Assembly: GCA_029718625.1 (NCBI GenBank)
Contig: CM056383.1
Span: 64,604,849-64,668,848 of the forward strand
Source of the DNA: Synaphobranchus kaupii
Lineage: Eukaryota; Chordata; Actinopteri; Anguilliformes; Synaphobranchidae
Direction of reading: 5' to 3'
Length of the DNA: 64,000 bases
The notes beneath the pieces are model-generated. The model had not been told where the DNA came from and made no database searches. It saw nothing but the letters and a program-made list of their open reading frames with translations. The translations under genes were made by a program, and so were the position numbers. This document shows positions 44,229 through 54,965 of the stretch, in pieces; position 1 is the stretch's first letter, and each line of letters opens with the position of its first letter.

Positions 44229-45251
44229 TAGAGGCTGACATTTTTTCGGGAATCCTGTGGGTCACGGGATTCCGGTGGGATTCCCGCGGGATGGGAGTCA
44301 ATTTCACTATTCATCACGTGATTGGGACGGGACAGGAAAAAAAGTCAACGGGAGCGGGCGGGACCGGGAATCATAATAACAATAGGTCAGTTTTTATATA
44401 TAAATATGCAGTTCGAATATGAATAAACGCTATATTCTCATTCCAATATTATAAACATTGACGCAGATGATTTCAAAAAGGATCCCCGAACAGGACAGAT
44501 GCAGAGACAAGGCATGCCCTTTAAAGGACGCAAAGGAGATCTGCCTGACACACTACAGGTTGCAGAGGGTGCTCGTGTCATGCTTACCAGAAACATTGAT
44601 GTGGAAGATGGACTGGTAAATGGCTCATTTGGCAAGATTGCAATTTAGATATTAATTTAGCTATTCCAACCTCTCCCGTACGCAATCGCCCATCATGTAC
44701 TCCCCCTGTACTCCCCTGTCATGAACGTTACCATTGCTTAGCAATGCTGGGTTAGCTAGCTAGCAAGCTAACGATATCTCACGGCAAGTCGTTTTAACAT
44801 TTAGCTAGCAAGCTAACAATAGCTTATGGCAAGCCATTTTAATTTAAGTTATTCGACTTCCTTAAAGTCATCCTTGCTGGCTGGCCATATAAGTTCGCTA
44901 GCTAACGTTACTAACGTTAACCAGCTGCTCTAGCTAGAAATATAACCGGACATTTCTACACGTGGATAATTTTTTTAGGTCCCAAGAATTACGAAAATGT
45001 GCGGGGAATAGAGCCAAAGTGTTAGCGGTATGTTTGTACTGACTAAATACAGGGATGTTTAAAATAAAACCAATAATTTATAATTATTTAGAAAGAATAC
45101 GGGAACGGGATGGGACGGGAGTCATTCTTCCGGGATTGGGACGGGACAGGAATTTTTTTTTTAGTCTGTCGTGGGATTGGGACGGGACAGGAATATTTCT
45201 GTGGGAGTGGGATGGGACAGGAGTGAAAATCCACTCCCGTGTCACCCTCTA
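44229..45251. mobile_element. hAT element with 8 bp target duplication
   Basis: ATACGTAG stands directly outside both ends (44221-44228, 45252-45259), the 8 bp duplication typical of hAT elements. The ends TAGAGGCTGACA and TGTCACCCTCTA are inverted repeats, and the sub-terminal regions are both rich in GGGACGGGACAGGAA/GGGATTCCCGCGGG motifs. At 1023 bp it has no hAT transposase. It contains a helicase-like coding fragment (44450-44648) and a 48 bp tandem duplication at about 44755-44850 (TTAGCTAGCAAGCTAAC). Confidence 0.92.
44450..44648 (+). pseudogene. PIF1/Helitron-type helicase C-terminal fragment
   Basis: The plus strand reads IINIDADDFKKDPRTGQMQR, then PFKGRKGDLPDTLQVAEGAR, VMLTRNIDVEDGLVNGSFGK and IAI followed by TAG. 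The G-RVMLTRNID-DGLVNG block is the conserved segment near the C-terminus of PIF1-family DNA helicases, including those encoded by Helitrons. Walker motifs and the rest of the enzyme are absent. It lies wholly inside the hAT element, so it looks like a captured fragment or a nested Helitron remnant. The frame is open across about 66 codons. Confidence 0.8.
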
Positions 45252-45259
45252 ATACGTAG

Positions 45260-47539
45260 TATTAAGAGCAGAAATACTCGTTTCCGTAACATCACATATC
45301 CTGAGGCGGTGAGTGCCCTTAACTCCTAATTAGCAGTTCAGTCCATGAATTCAATTTAACTGTGTCCCCAAGCGGGTTTCTCAACACACCAGACTTATTT
45401 ACTCCGTTAGAGTATGTTATATGTTTATGTTGATGTTTCATTGATTTGCCTTGCTAGAGTATCTTTGATATGTTCACGTTGATGTGTGTTGTATTGTTTT
45501 GTCAGTCGCCCCGGCATCCACACTGTAACTTCTGGGCCATTGGTCGTCCGCCGCTTACGACCGTCGCGTTCACACAGGCGTCAACAATTATTTCAATCCG
45601 TGAAGCAATGAGCTCAGCTGTATAAAAACATGGCTGTTTCTGGTTTGGCATATGGCTAATGTTCGTAACTGGCAACAAGTTGAGCATTCATTTACACTGA
45701 CAGAGGAGTAGTATATTTCCCCTGAGTTGTAATTGCGGCTCATTGGTTAATATCGGCCTCGGGGGAAATGCCAACATACTTATTGGTTCACATACCAAAT
45801 ATGAATTCACTAGTTAGAATGGCCTGAGGCTACGGAAGCTATGAAGCCAAAGGTTATAAACACAGCTTCCATCAGTACACATAGTATTGTCCTGGCTTAG
45901 TTTGTATTACATAGAAGACATTTAGCTCTGCTTCACGTAACATTAGATTGACATTGACCTGAATGGATGAATGGCTTTGTCTAGTAGGCAATGTAAGGCT
46001 TTGTCCGGTAATCAAAAGGTCATGGACATAGTTCTTAATCACTACACATAGAATTTCCCCTGGTTAATTTAATCTTAATTCAAGCCTCATCCATGTAGCC
46101 TAGTGTTAGAATGGCCTTGAGCTGATGGACAAAATGTCTCATCCTCAAGAGAAAGGTCATTAGATATAGTCATCACGTTAGCCGGAGACCACGTATTAGC
46201 AGCGCTTGGCGTATGGTTGTTCTTGGGGGTTTTTTGCTGCTCCCCTCCCTGCCTTATCCATGCATGCTTGCGTGGATTGGCGGGAGGGCTTTTTGAACAG
46301 AACCATACCGCCAAACCTAACTGTTGCTTTAATAATGTTAATAAAGATTTTATCTTTAACGACAGTTGTCCTAACTGAAATAGTATTTAAAATAAAAATT
46401 TTAAGTAAAGTTTTAACAAAAAATCCAGTTCAAGAATGTCCATTGAAATTTTGCAATTCATCTAAATATAAAGTTGAAGTATTGCGAAATAATCAGTATT
46501 GGGGAAGCTACTTTGATCATGTTGTTAACTAAGCCAGCAGTCGCAGACTGTGGGTTACGACACAAACTTGGGTCGCGGGAGATATCTATTGGGTCACGGA
46601 ATCGTGTAGGCTACAGCGACATTCCAATTCCATTAGGTCTATAAGAACAAAGTGTTAGTAATGTTACTCTGCGTTTGTACAATTAAATTATTAAACTACT
46701 TAAAACTAATTTTTACTGTTTACACACATGATGCCTACGTTATTTAATCTTGACCTTGACACGTCATTGACACGATTCGCCAAAATGCTGAGAACAGTTG
46801 CTCTTAATGCTCTTCTTCACGAGCTGTAGCTTTACTTTTATTACAACATAAGATAGTTACCGGCTTTAGCTAAGGCTTTAGCTAATCGCGATCCAGTCTT
46901 TTTGTGACATAAAAAAAATCTGTAGGCTATTGAAATATTGGCTGTATTGAAATATTAGCTAACTTGTTTTAAGTTTCCTATACTGGGAAAAGAAGTGGCT
47001 AATAGGCTACATCCCAGCAAAAAGAGACGCACCGACGATGAGTGTAACATTTTAATGTGTGTAGCCTAATACAGTTGTCTGTCTGGCAGCTTTGAGCACT
47101 TTACCCTTAGCCTACTATGCTTCGTTAATAAAAGCCTATTTGCACTGGAATAGTTTTTTCCTGGGGACCTCGTGTGATTTGTAGGCTAATAATTGCAGTC
47201 GTATGTGATCTTAATCCCGTGCAAATCTTCCAAGTTCATAATTTGTAAAGTAAAACTTCCACCACAAATTAAGCTAAAATATTTTGCAATACACAGGGGT
47301 CATATAGTAGCCTATTAGTCCCGTGTGAATCAGCATCTCCGTAATTTGGGGTGATTTTTTTCTCCCGAAAGGATACGTTGTTTTTTCCACGTATTTTTCT
47401 ACATCTTTCTGGGTCAATAATTATGGGTGCTGCGGTGGAAATGATTCATTTTGACAACATTTTGGGTGAAAAAAAATAAATAAATGGCAAAAGGTTTGTG
47501 GAAATGTTCGTAAGCACAGTTAATGATAAAATCTGATTG
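45260..47539. other. Unique AT-rich DNA with hAT-like traces
   Basis: GTCGCAGACTGTGGGTTACG at 46539 and GGGTCGCGGGAGATATC at 46570 resemble hAT-family end sequences. No gene supported. Confidence 0.35.
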
Positions 47540-47564
47540 TACGCATGTTTCGTCAATGAGGCCC
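47540..47564. mobile_element. Solo MITE end
   Basis: ACGCATGTTTCGTCAATGAG+GCCC is the inverted form of the GGCCTCATTCATGAAACGTG end at 17094. No partner was seen upstream. Confidence 0.55.
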
Positions 47565-47921
47565 TTTGTTTGTTTTGTAAATTGTGTTTAGTTTTTTGTT
47601 ATTTTGAATTTAATGTTGAAGACACTGCTGGAAAAAAGCCCATTGTCCTTGCAGCACATATTGATTTAGATGTGTGACCTCTTCTCTAGGATTTATAAAT
47701 TATTCGGAGAGGCATTTTATAATATTTCACCCAAGTGGACAACTCATTTAAATATTAATATACAGTGAGTCTACAGGGCGCTTGCCAGCGATATCTCTTT
47801 CAGACCATGGAAAATAAATTCATTTCTGATATGCAACCTGAGGTCTAACCCATCAGGAGATGTAACATGAGTGTTGATGAGCCCCATACAGATACAACTA
47901 CAGATACATTGCCCCCATCAA

Positions 47922-48000
47922 GTGTGTCTGTGTGTGTGTGTGTGTGTGCGCGCACGCGTGTGTGTGTGTGTGTGTGAGAGAGAGAGACACACACAGAGAG
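47922..48000. repeat. GT/GC/GA compound microsatellite
   Basis: GTGTGTCTGTGTGTGTGTGT, a GCGCGCACGCG centre, GTGTGTGTGTGTGTGAGAGA and ACACACACAGAGAG. The alternating purine-pyrimidine middle can form Z-DNA. Confidence 0.9.
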
Positions 48001-48264
48001 CCTCTGTCTTATTACAGCCTTGCTATTTCAAAATGCAGGAAGGCTCTTTTTACCGCTACAAGTTTATTATTCATGTGATGAACAGTAATCTGGATCTGCA
48101 GGCTGAAATGTAGTAATTATATATTTTGGTGATTTGATGAGTTTTTGTAGAGTGTATATTCACGGTTTCAAATAGGACATCTTAGTCAATCATTTTGTAG
48201 AACGTTTGAACCAGCCCTCAAGTGGAAAGCAGTAAAATTGTGATTGGTGTAGAGGACTAACATA

Positions 48265-48575
48265 CAGTGCCCTCCACAATTACTGGCACCCCTGGTAAAG
48301 ATGAGTAAAAATGGTTATAAAAAATTCACCGTTTGGTGAATTAGCTTAATCTCACACTGAAAAAATTTGAAAAATCCAACCTTTAATTGAAGTAAATTTA
48401 TTCTGAGAAAACAAATTCCCTCATCAAGAAATAATTGTTTTTAACAAAACCACGTGTGCCACAATTATAGGCACCCCTGTATTTAATACTTTGTACAACC
48501 TCCCTTTGCCAATAAAACAGCACTGAGTCTTCTCCCGTAACATCCAATAAGGTTGGAGAATAGACATTTTTAGAT
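48265..48575. mobile_element. Tc1-like element, one end only
   Basis: CAGTGCCCTCCACAATTACT starts directly after a TA (48263-48264). An inner direct repeat (GCCACAATTATAGGCACCCC at 48458) gives the two-repeat end arrangement of the IR/DR group. The sequence stops after the CTTTGCCAATAAAACAGCAC region, so the transposase and other end are missing. Confidence 0.8.
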
Positions 48576-48880
48576 CATAGGTCTCCACTACTACTACATG
48601 GCCTCTCAGAAATCGAGAGAATATAGCAGAGAGAGGGAGAAAGAATGTGATTGCTGCAATTAAATTATGTTGGAAAACGTTTGGGGGAAAAAATGTATTA
48701 GACTATATTTATATATCATATATTTATAAGCCCGTATAGCTTCGAAAAGGTGGAAAACACGTATTTTATACGGGAAAACCGTATGGGTTGACACCTATGC
48801 TTGCAGGTAGTGTGATTGCCTACAGCCTTTGTAAAATGAGTAGCCTACATGGCGTGGTAGCTACCTGGCCGGGTGTGATT

Positions 48881-48912
<32 letters not shown>
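48881..48912. repeat. GT/GA microsatellite
   Basis: TGTGTGTGTGTGAGAGAGAG and continuing GA repeats. Confidence 0.9.
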
Positions 48913-48914
<2 letters not shown>

Positions 48915-49342
48915 TGCCATCCAATAGTCACAGAGGGAAAGAAAGTAGCTACATTAAGCTTATTTTACTTTATTAATTTATGTATTCCACTTATTTTGTT
49001 GAATATTTTGAACTCTAAATTAGCCAGTTGCAGTAGTTTGCCATTTCCAGCCATAGGTAGTGTAGCTGGCCAGACAGTGCATGAATTTAGAACAGTGATC
49101 AAACCTGACCCGAACTACGTGTGCATTATACAGGAATAACCACCGCTCATTGGCCGATCAGAATCGATAGTAGAATCGATCAGAAACCATGGTATAATAC
49201 CAAAATAATTAGCTATGTGAATTAGCTAGCTAGCGTACCGAACCCGGTTATCGGGCGGAAACCAGACATTTTTGTGATCAACATACGATACTGATATTAT
49301 GCTGGCACATACCATTGAACATATTATATTTATTAGGTTCAC
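48913..49342. other. Unique DNA, edge of the 49-50 kb repeat cluster
   Basis: Contains CCCGGTTATCGGGCGGAAAC at about 49245, a decayed relative of the 49441 motif. No gene. Confidence 0.35.
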
Positions 49343-50303
49343 AAAACGATAAGCTAACTTTTAAGCCAATAACCATGTAGATGTGACCGGTAGTTTTTTT
49401 GTTTTAACGTCTTTTAGATGAGAAAGTACTGTCAAAAAAGGGGCGCCCTTTATCGGGCGGCTCTTGTAGTGCATAAACAAGCTCACGATTATTGTTGTTT
49501 TAATAATCAATGAATAGTTTATTTCATCAAGAAAGATACCGTTTGAATAACCAATATGTTGGCAAAATAGCTGGCTAACTGGATAGTTTACCTGGCAGTC
49601 CAAAATATGTCAATATTGGGTTTATTTCTTCACAAAACGATAAACTAAGTTTTAAGCCAATATTAAACATGTAGACGTGACCGGTAGTTTTTTGTTTTAA
49701 CGTCTTTTAGATGAGACAGTAATGTCAAAAAAGGGGAGACAACTATCGTTTATTGGCTTAAAAGAGATTTATTTCTTTACAAAAACGATGTTAACTTTTA
49801 AGCCAATAACGTGTTTTTTTTTTCGTTTTAACGTCTTTAAGATGAGACGAGACTGCCAAAGAAAGGGCGCCCATTATCGGGCGGCTGTTGTAATCCATAA
49901 ACAAGCTCACGATTATTGTTGTTTTACGAATCAATTAATAGTTTATTTCATCAAGAAAGATAGCTACCGTTTGAATAACCAATATATTGGCTATCTAGCT
50001 AAAGTTTTAGCGACATTTTATTTAATTAAATCCCCCGAAGTAAACAAGACTATGCAGTGTAGTACACCAGCGCAGAAGTAGAATCAGATTTCGGACATTT
50101 TTTTCACATAGGGGGCGTGATAAAAAGGCTCATAAAATGTGTAATTATCGTTAAATATTCATGAAAATGAGCGGATACAAGTTTGAAGTGGGTGGGAAAT
50201 ACTGTTTTGTTTTTTTTCGTTGGCAAATCAGCTCTCGAGGAAGTTCAAACATGGTTGAACGAGGACGTGCCCGATAAAGGGCGCCGCCCGATAAAGGGCG
50301 CCC
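49343..50303. repeat. Repeat cluster built on a GGGCGCCC...TATCGGGC motif
   Basis: A unit of about 220 bases occurs at 49343-49566 and again at 49778-49997, with a partial copy at 49632-49740. Each has AAAACGATAA, TTTTAAGCCAATA, TTTTAACGTCTTTTAGATGA and, in the full copies, GGGCGCCCTTTATCGGGCGG with ATAAACAAGCTCACGATTAT. The 21-base sequence at 49441-49461 recurs exactly inverted at 50283-50303, and a shorter copy abuts it at 50269-50286. The structure suggests a DNA element with internal tandem duplication. I cannot assign a family. Confidence 0.8.
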
Positions 50304-53300
50304 TGTAGCTAGATAGGTGTCTTTCTGTTAAATCTTTTGCTAACTTAGCAAAAATAAGTTAGCAAAATAAGCCAAATAAATGGTAGCCAAATAAGTTAGC
50401 ACACGGGAACTCACAAGGGCAACATTTTCTTTTCACCCTCAGCGCCGACGGCTACCTGCCCACATAGGTCATCATGATAGGCCAGCATCTTAGACGCTGA
50501 CTTAGACCAGATGGGTTGGGCTCCTCTACGAGCCTTGGACAGACTCCAGCCCATACTAGAGTCATCGTACTTATCATGACATCCTTCAGAAATCGCTCAC
50601 ACAATAACCTCAGCTCACAACAAAGAAAATTGTACTATCAAAGAATGAGTCCCACTCTAGTGAAAAGGGAATGAGGATTCATTAAACCAGAAACGGGTGG
50701 GAACTATAATCTGTTTTCCATGACTCACTGATTTGAACCAATAATTTTTTCTGCTGTGCAGACCAAAGTCTGTTAATTGCTTCAGGCAAGTCAATAACTG
50801 ACAGCTTCCCCCATTAACGGGTTCATAAAAGATCGGTCTCCCATTACTTCTCCGCCTCAAACAATGGTGCTAAATGCCTACTTTTCCCATTGCAGAGAAT
50901 ATATTCAGGAAATTGAATCTGCAGTTTGGCTGAAACTGAAACAAACCTTCAACTTTGCCTTAAAAGTGCTTGCGACTTCAGAAATATAGATAAACAATAG
51001 ATTTGTCACCATTACACACTATTCGCTAGTAAAAAGCTAAGAACTATCCAGACAGCTGTTACTGCAAGCATTAAGAGCTATTTAAGAACATCTGGCTGCC
51101 ACTGCTGATGGAAATTTCCCTTTCCTGCACACACACACACACAACCCCTCCCTTCATCCCCCTCCATCCCTGCCCAAACAACAGCCCAATAACCCAAACT
51201 GGATGACCATTTTTGTCTTTTCTGCCTTTATGGACAAGATCTTGCTCTTGTGTGGTGTGTGTGAGGGGGACTCGCTACTTCCAGGCAAAGAGCGGTAGAA
51301 TTTCTCAAAGCTAGAATTATGTTAGAAAATTTGAGGAGATAAGTGTACTTCTGCCATCATCACCACTCTTTCTTAGGTGATTTGTGTACTCGGCTAAGGT
51401 TATACATTGGCTTACCCAAAAAGTCTGATTTATTTCCACAAATCAAGACTTAAGCATATTGCTAAATCACTGCTGATGCCCAGTCTCCCAGGTACAGCAA
51501 ACTGACTTGTCAGACATATGAGTTGGTTGAACCAAATTTCATTGCTTTGAATTTGTTTCAAAATAATTTGTTGTTTCCCTGCTGCCAATACGTTTTCACG
51601 CTCTTACATGGATGTGGGAGCAAAGACGTGTTGTTTCCCGTGTTGAAACGTCCTTCTGTCGGCATAGACTGCTTCTTGCACAGGTGAAGAACCACCTTCA
51701 GAATCAGAATAGGTGGGATCACAGAAGTCTGTTCAGACTAGGGGGTAATTATCTTGGAACACTCCAGATCACAGGGCTCACTTCTGACAGCCACTCTAAT
51801 GAGCGCAGCAACTCAATTAAAAAAAACCTGTGACCTTGTGTGCATACAGTACAGAAGCCTGTACGTCAAGAAAGTGTACAGCCCTCTTCTTTAATCTTGT
51901 GTTCCGTCTGATCGTTTTGCAGCCTTGCCTCAGACGAAAGCTTTATCTTCCAAAGACAGTGTGTTATGTTCAGGCTAATGGATTGAAACGTATAAAAGCA
52001 CCGCCCTTTCCTCCTTGGCTTTGGAAAAAGGCGTCTCCATTCCAAAGGATCCCGTAGAGATAAGTGCGGATTGTGAGGGAGTCTCTTGGCAGGGCGAGAT
52101 TATTGAGTCCCGGAAAATGCTTTAGAGACCGACAAAATCCGTTGTCTTTCCCCAAATTTTAATAAACTTTTGGGGTGATTGCTTCAGCAAGATTTTAAAC
52201 ATGCTGTATCAAGTTTAAAGTTTAGGAGCTCTAGAATGTAAGTTGTCACATTAGAAATAAACTGTATGACAATGTACTGAGTATAGATTTATTTGTTATG
52301 AGTGGTAAGATAAATAAAGTAAGAAATTTAACCTACATGATGATGAGCGTTTTTTTTCTTTTTCCAAAAGCTCCTGCCTGGCTTTTTGGAGGCAACGGTG
52401 TTGCTTTTTTCTCTTATGATTGTTTTTTGTTCTTCTGTCCGTATCAGTCTTTTTTTTCCCTCAGGAGAGAAATACATTGCTCGAGCACAGCGCATGCTGT
52501 ACGGCTATAGATTACCAGAGCCCATGTTCACTTAGAAAGTTGATAACCACGTTCGTAGTACTGGTTAAGCCAGATTGCGGTAGTTAAGTTTTGTGAAGCC
52601 AGTTAACGCAAAGAAACCCTGGGTATGTTAAACTTCCTTTGTCCTACTAATGAAATCCGAACTGTGATCTGATCACAGGAGGTCGCATTGAACTGTCAAG
52701 TATGGACGCAACTCAATCTGACCTGCTGTGATCGGATGTTGGAATTCCGATTCCAGAAGTCGCATGAAGTGACTAGTGTAACCGTAGCTTATATGAATAT
52801 ATGATATATATAAATATATGAAAGTAGTGATTGTGAACAGCCGGTGTCATCGTTGATTCGGAGACACAATATACAAAATACGAATTACAGAGACAGCATC
52901 ACTTCTGATTTGCTAGAAAAAAACGAACCTAGCACTGACGTACTTTGTGTTCTAAAACTCACCAAATATTGTTCTTCCTTGTCTGCAAATTGATTGCCTG
53001 TGTATGCAGTTCTCATTCAGAATTTTTCATTAGCCTACTGCCATTGTCCATCCCTGTGAAAGTTACCCCCCTTTAATATGAGCTTCATTTAAAATGGGCA
53101 GTTCGATAAAAATCAGGTTCATGAAAGGATACATTTTATTCACTGCACCAGGTGTAAATTGTGCTGTCCTCCCATGCATTCACATGCAGATTAGCTGTTT
53201 GGGTATGAAGCAAACAATGGGTACAGCATCAGTGCAGAATAAAAAATAAATTAGCACCTTCACAATGAATTTCACAATCTGAATTGTTACCGGGGAAAAT

Positions 53301-54403
53301 AAAGATTGTTTAGAGCTCAGCCGCAAAGAAAGAGTCTAAACATGTCTCGCAGTGGTGGCAAATTCCATTCCTTGAAGGCAGGTGTGTAATGCAGAATTTT
53401 ATTTCGAGCAACTACTCCGGCTCACTTAGCTAATTAGCTCTATACAATACCAGCATAAATTAGACAGCAAAATGCTTCATATTATGACACAATCAGCTTA
53501 GCAGTATCTTGCAAAACAAATGTCAGATCTTGCATATGATTGGGCTAATTAAGTATTTAATAGCAGAGGTTGACGTGAAATCCATAAATATAACGTGGAA
53601 AATATAAAATTTGTTTTATAGTCATGTTTCCCAGTTCAAACTCGAGCCTTGAGAGGAAAGCATTCTTTCATGTGATATCAGAGACACAGACAATTTTCCA
53701 TAGACATTTTCATTTATAGGAAATTGTTCTTTAAGACCTTTTAGAACAATTCACTCCACAGTATAACCATTCTATGAGCAAAGAAAGACAAATAAGGGAA
53801 ATCATCCATTTCAAAGCAAGAGATTCATAAACCAACATATTTTTATAGAAATGTGTCCATATGAAGCCAGTGACCTTTCATGGTGGTGTTTATCTCACAA
53901 CTTGTAAAAAGGCAATGCACCCCATAAAATGTAACTTTTTGTATCTGATTCCGTTTTTATTATTAGTAGTAGAACAACTTTGCAAATAAATAAACAAATA
54001 AGATTAAAAATAACTGCACATATATGATCATGGGAACATGTGTAACATTTATGGCTACTTGTGTCAGTGTCTAGTTGTGAGGCTGAAGCCTTTATTCAAA
54101 CACCCAAGTACACAGAACGTAGAGTTTGAGACATTTTTTTCAGCATTCCACATACTTGTAAGAAACTGTCTCAACCTCAATACTGGTGTAAACAAAACAG
54201 CTGTAGGCAGTGGTCAAATTGTAAAATGTTAACAAGGGGGATGGTGTTTGTTGGCCGGGGGGTGTCGGGGCGTGTTCTAGGGGGGTCCAGGGGCATGCTC
54301 CCTATGAGATAATTTTTCCAAGTAATATTTGATATTATCACTCTGGAATGGTTAATTCCGATGACTTCCGAGAGTAGCAAATTAAGTAGTTGTGTGTTGT
54401 CCA
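50304..54403. other. Unique DNA; possible regulatory blocks
   Basis: No complete repeat structure or gene seen. AC-rich microsatellite at 51128-51143. The parts at 50640-50880 and 53250-53850 are high-complexity, with many TAAT/ATTAG cores, and might be conserved non-coding DNA. The frame at 51612-51833 is not family-like. Confidence 0.3.
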
Positions 54404-54625
54404 TGAAGCTACTGTGGCCTACTGGTTGGAGTTGCTGCCTCTCACACAGAGGATTGGGGGTTCAATCCCCACCAGGGTGCAAGTTGATTTTCGACAAAAA
54501 CAATGTGCAACTGTTATACTTTTCATTTATTAGATTTAAATGTTATTTTCACATTAACAAAAGTATTTTTATTGCAAAAGGCAAAATGTTTACAATATTA
54601 ACTATTCAATGTTTCACTTGTACTA
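54404..54625 (+). repeat. tRNA-headed SINE-like unit 1
   Basis: Holds RNA polymerase III promoter boxes: TGGCCTACTGGTTGG (A box, 54415-54429) and GGTTCAATCCC (B box, 54459-54469), 44 bases apart. The tRNA-like head is followed by a tail with GTGCAACTGTTATACTTTTC, TTTTTATTGCAAAAGGCAAA and TGTTTACAATATTAACT, shared with unit 2. Acceptor and T stems are too degenerate for a functional tRNA. Confidence 0.7.
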
Positions 54626-54746
54626 AATGGTGAAAGTCAGACGACACCACTTCACGTAATGTTACGCAGTATGGAAACAAATGTTCCATTTTCCGTATAC
54701 ACTGACCAATGGCCTGTAGCCTATATCACATAACTGTATCCAAGAA

Positions 54747-54965
54747 GCTGTGGTGTAGTGGTAAGTGTCAAGCCTTACCATGTGAGAGATCTGGGTTCGA
54801 TCCCTGCCGGGTACTAAAGTGTAATTTTAATTTGGTCTAAAACAGTGTGCACATGTTATGGTTTTCTCATACAAGAATGTTTTCCCCACATTAAAGAACG
54901 TCTTTTTATTGCAAAGGCAAAGACATGTTTACAATATTAACTGTTTACTTGTAGCCTGTTACTTA
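54747..54965 (+). repeat. tRNA-headed SINE-like unit 2
   Basis: A box TGGTGTAGTGGTAAG (54751-54765) and B box GGTTCGATCCC (54794-54804) are spaced 43 bases, followed by the same tail order as unit 1 (GTGCACATGTTAT, TTTTTATTGCAAAGGCAAAG, GTTTACAATATTAACTG). Sequence identity with unit 1 is moderate, so the two are old or the family is diverse. Confidence 0.75.

Noticed and set aside
54747..54820. Functional tRNA gene
   Set aside because: A and B boxes are good but the acceptor and T stems do not pair properly, and a diverged relative with the same tail sits nearby, so it is SINE-like.
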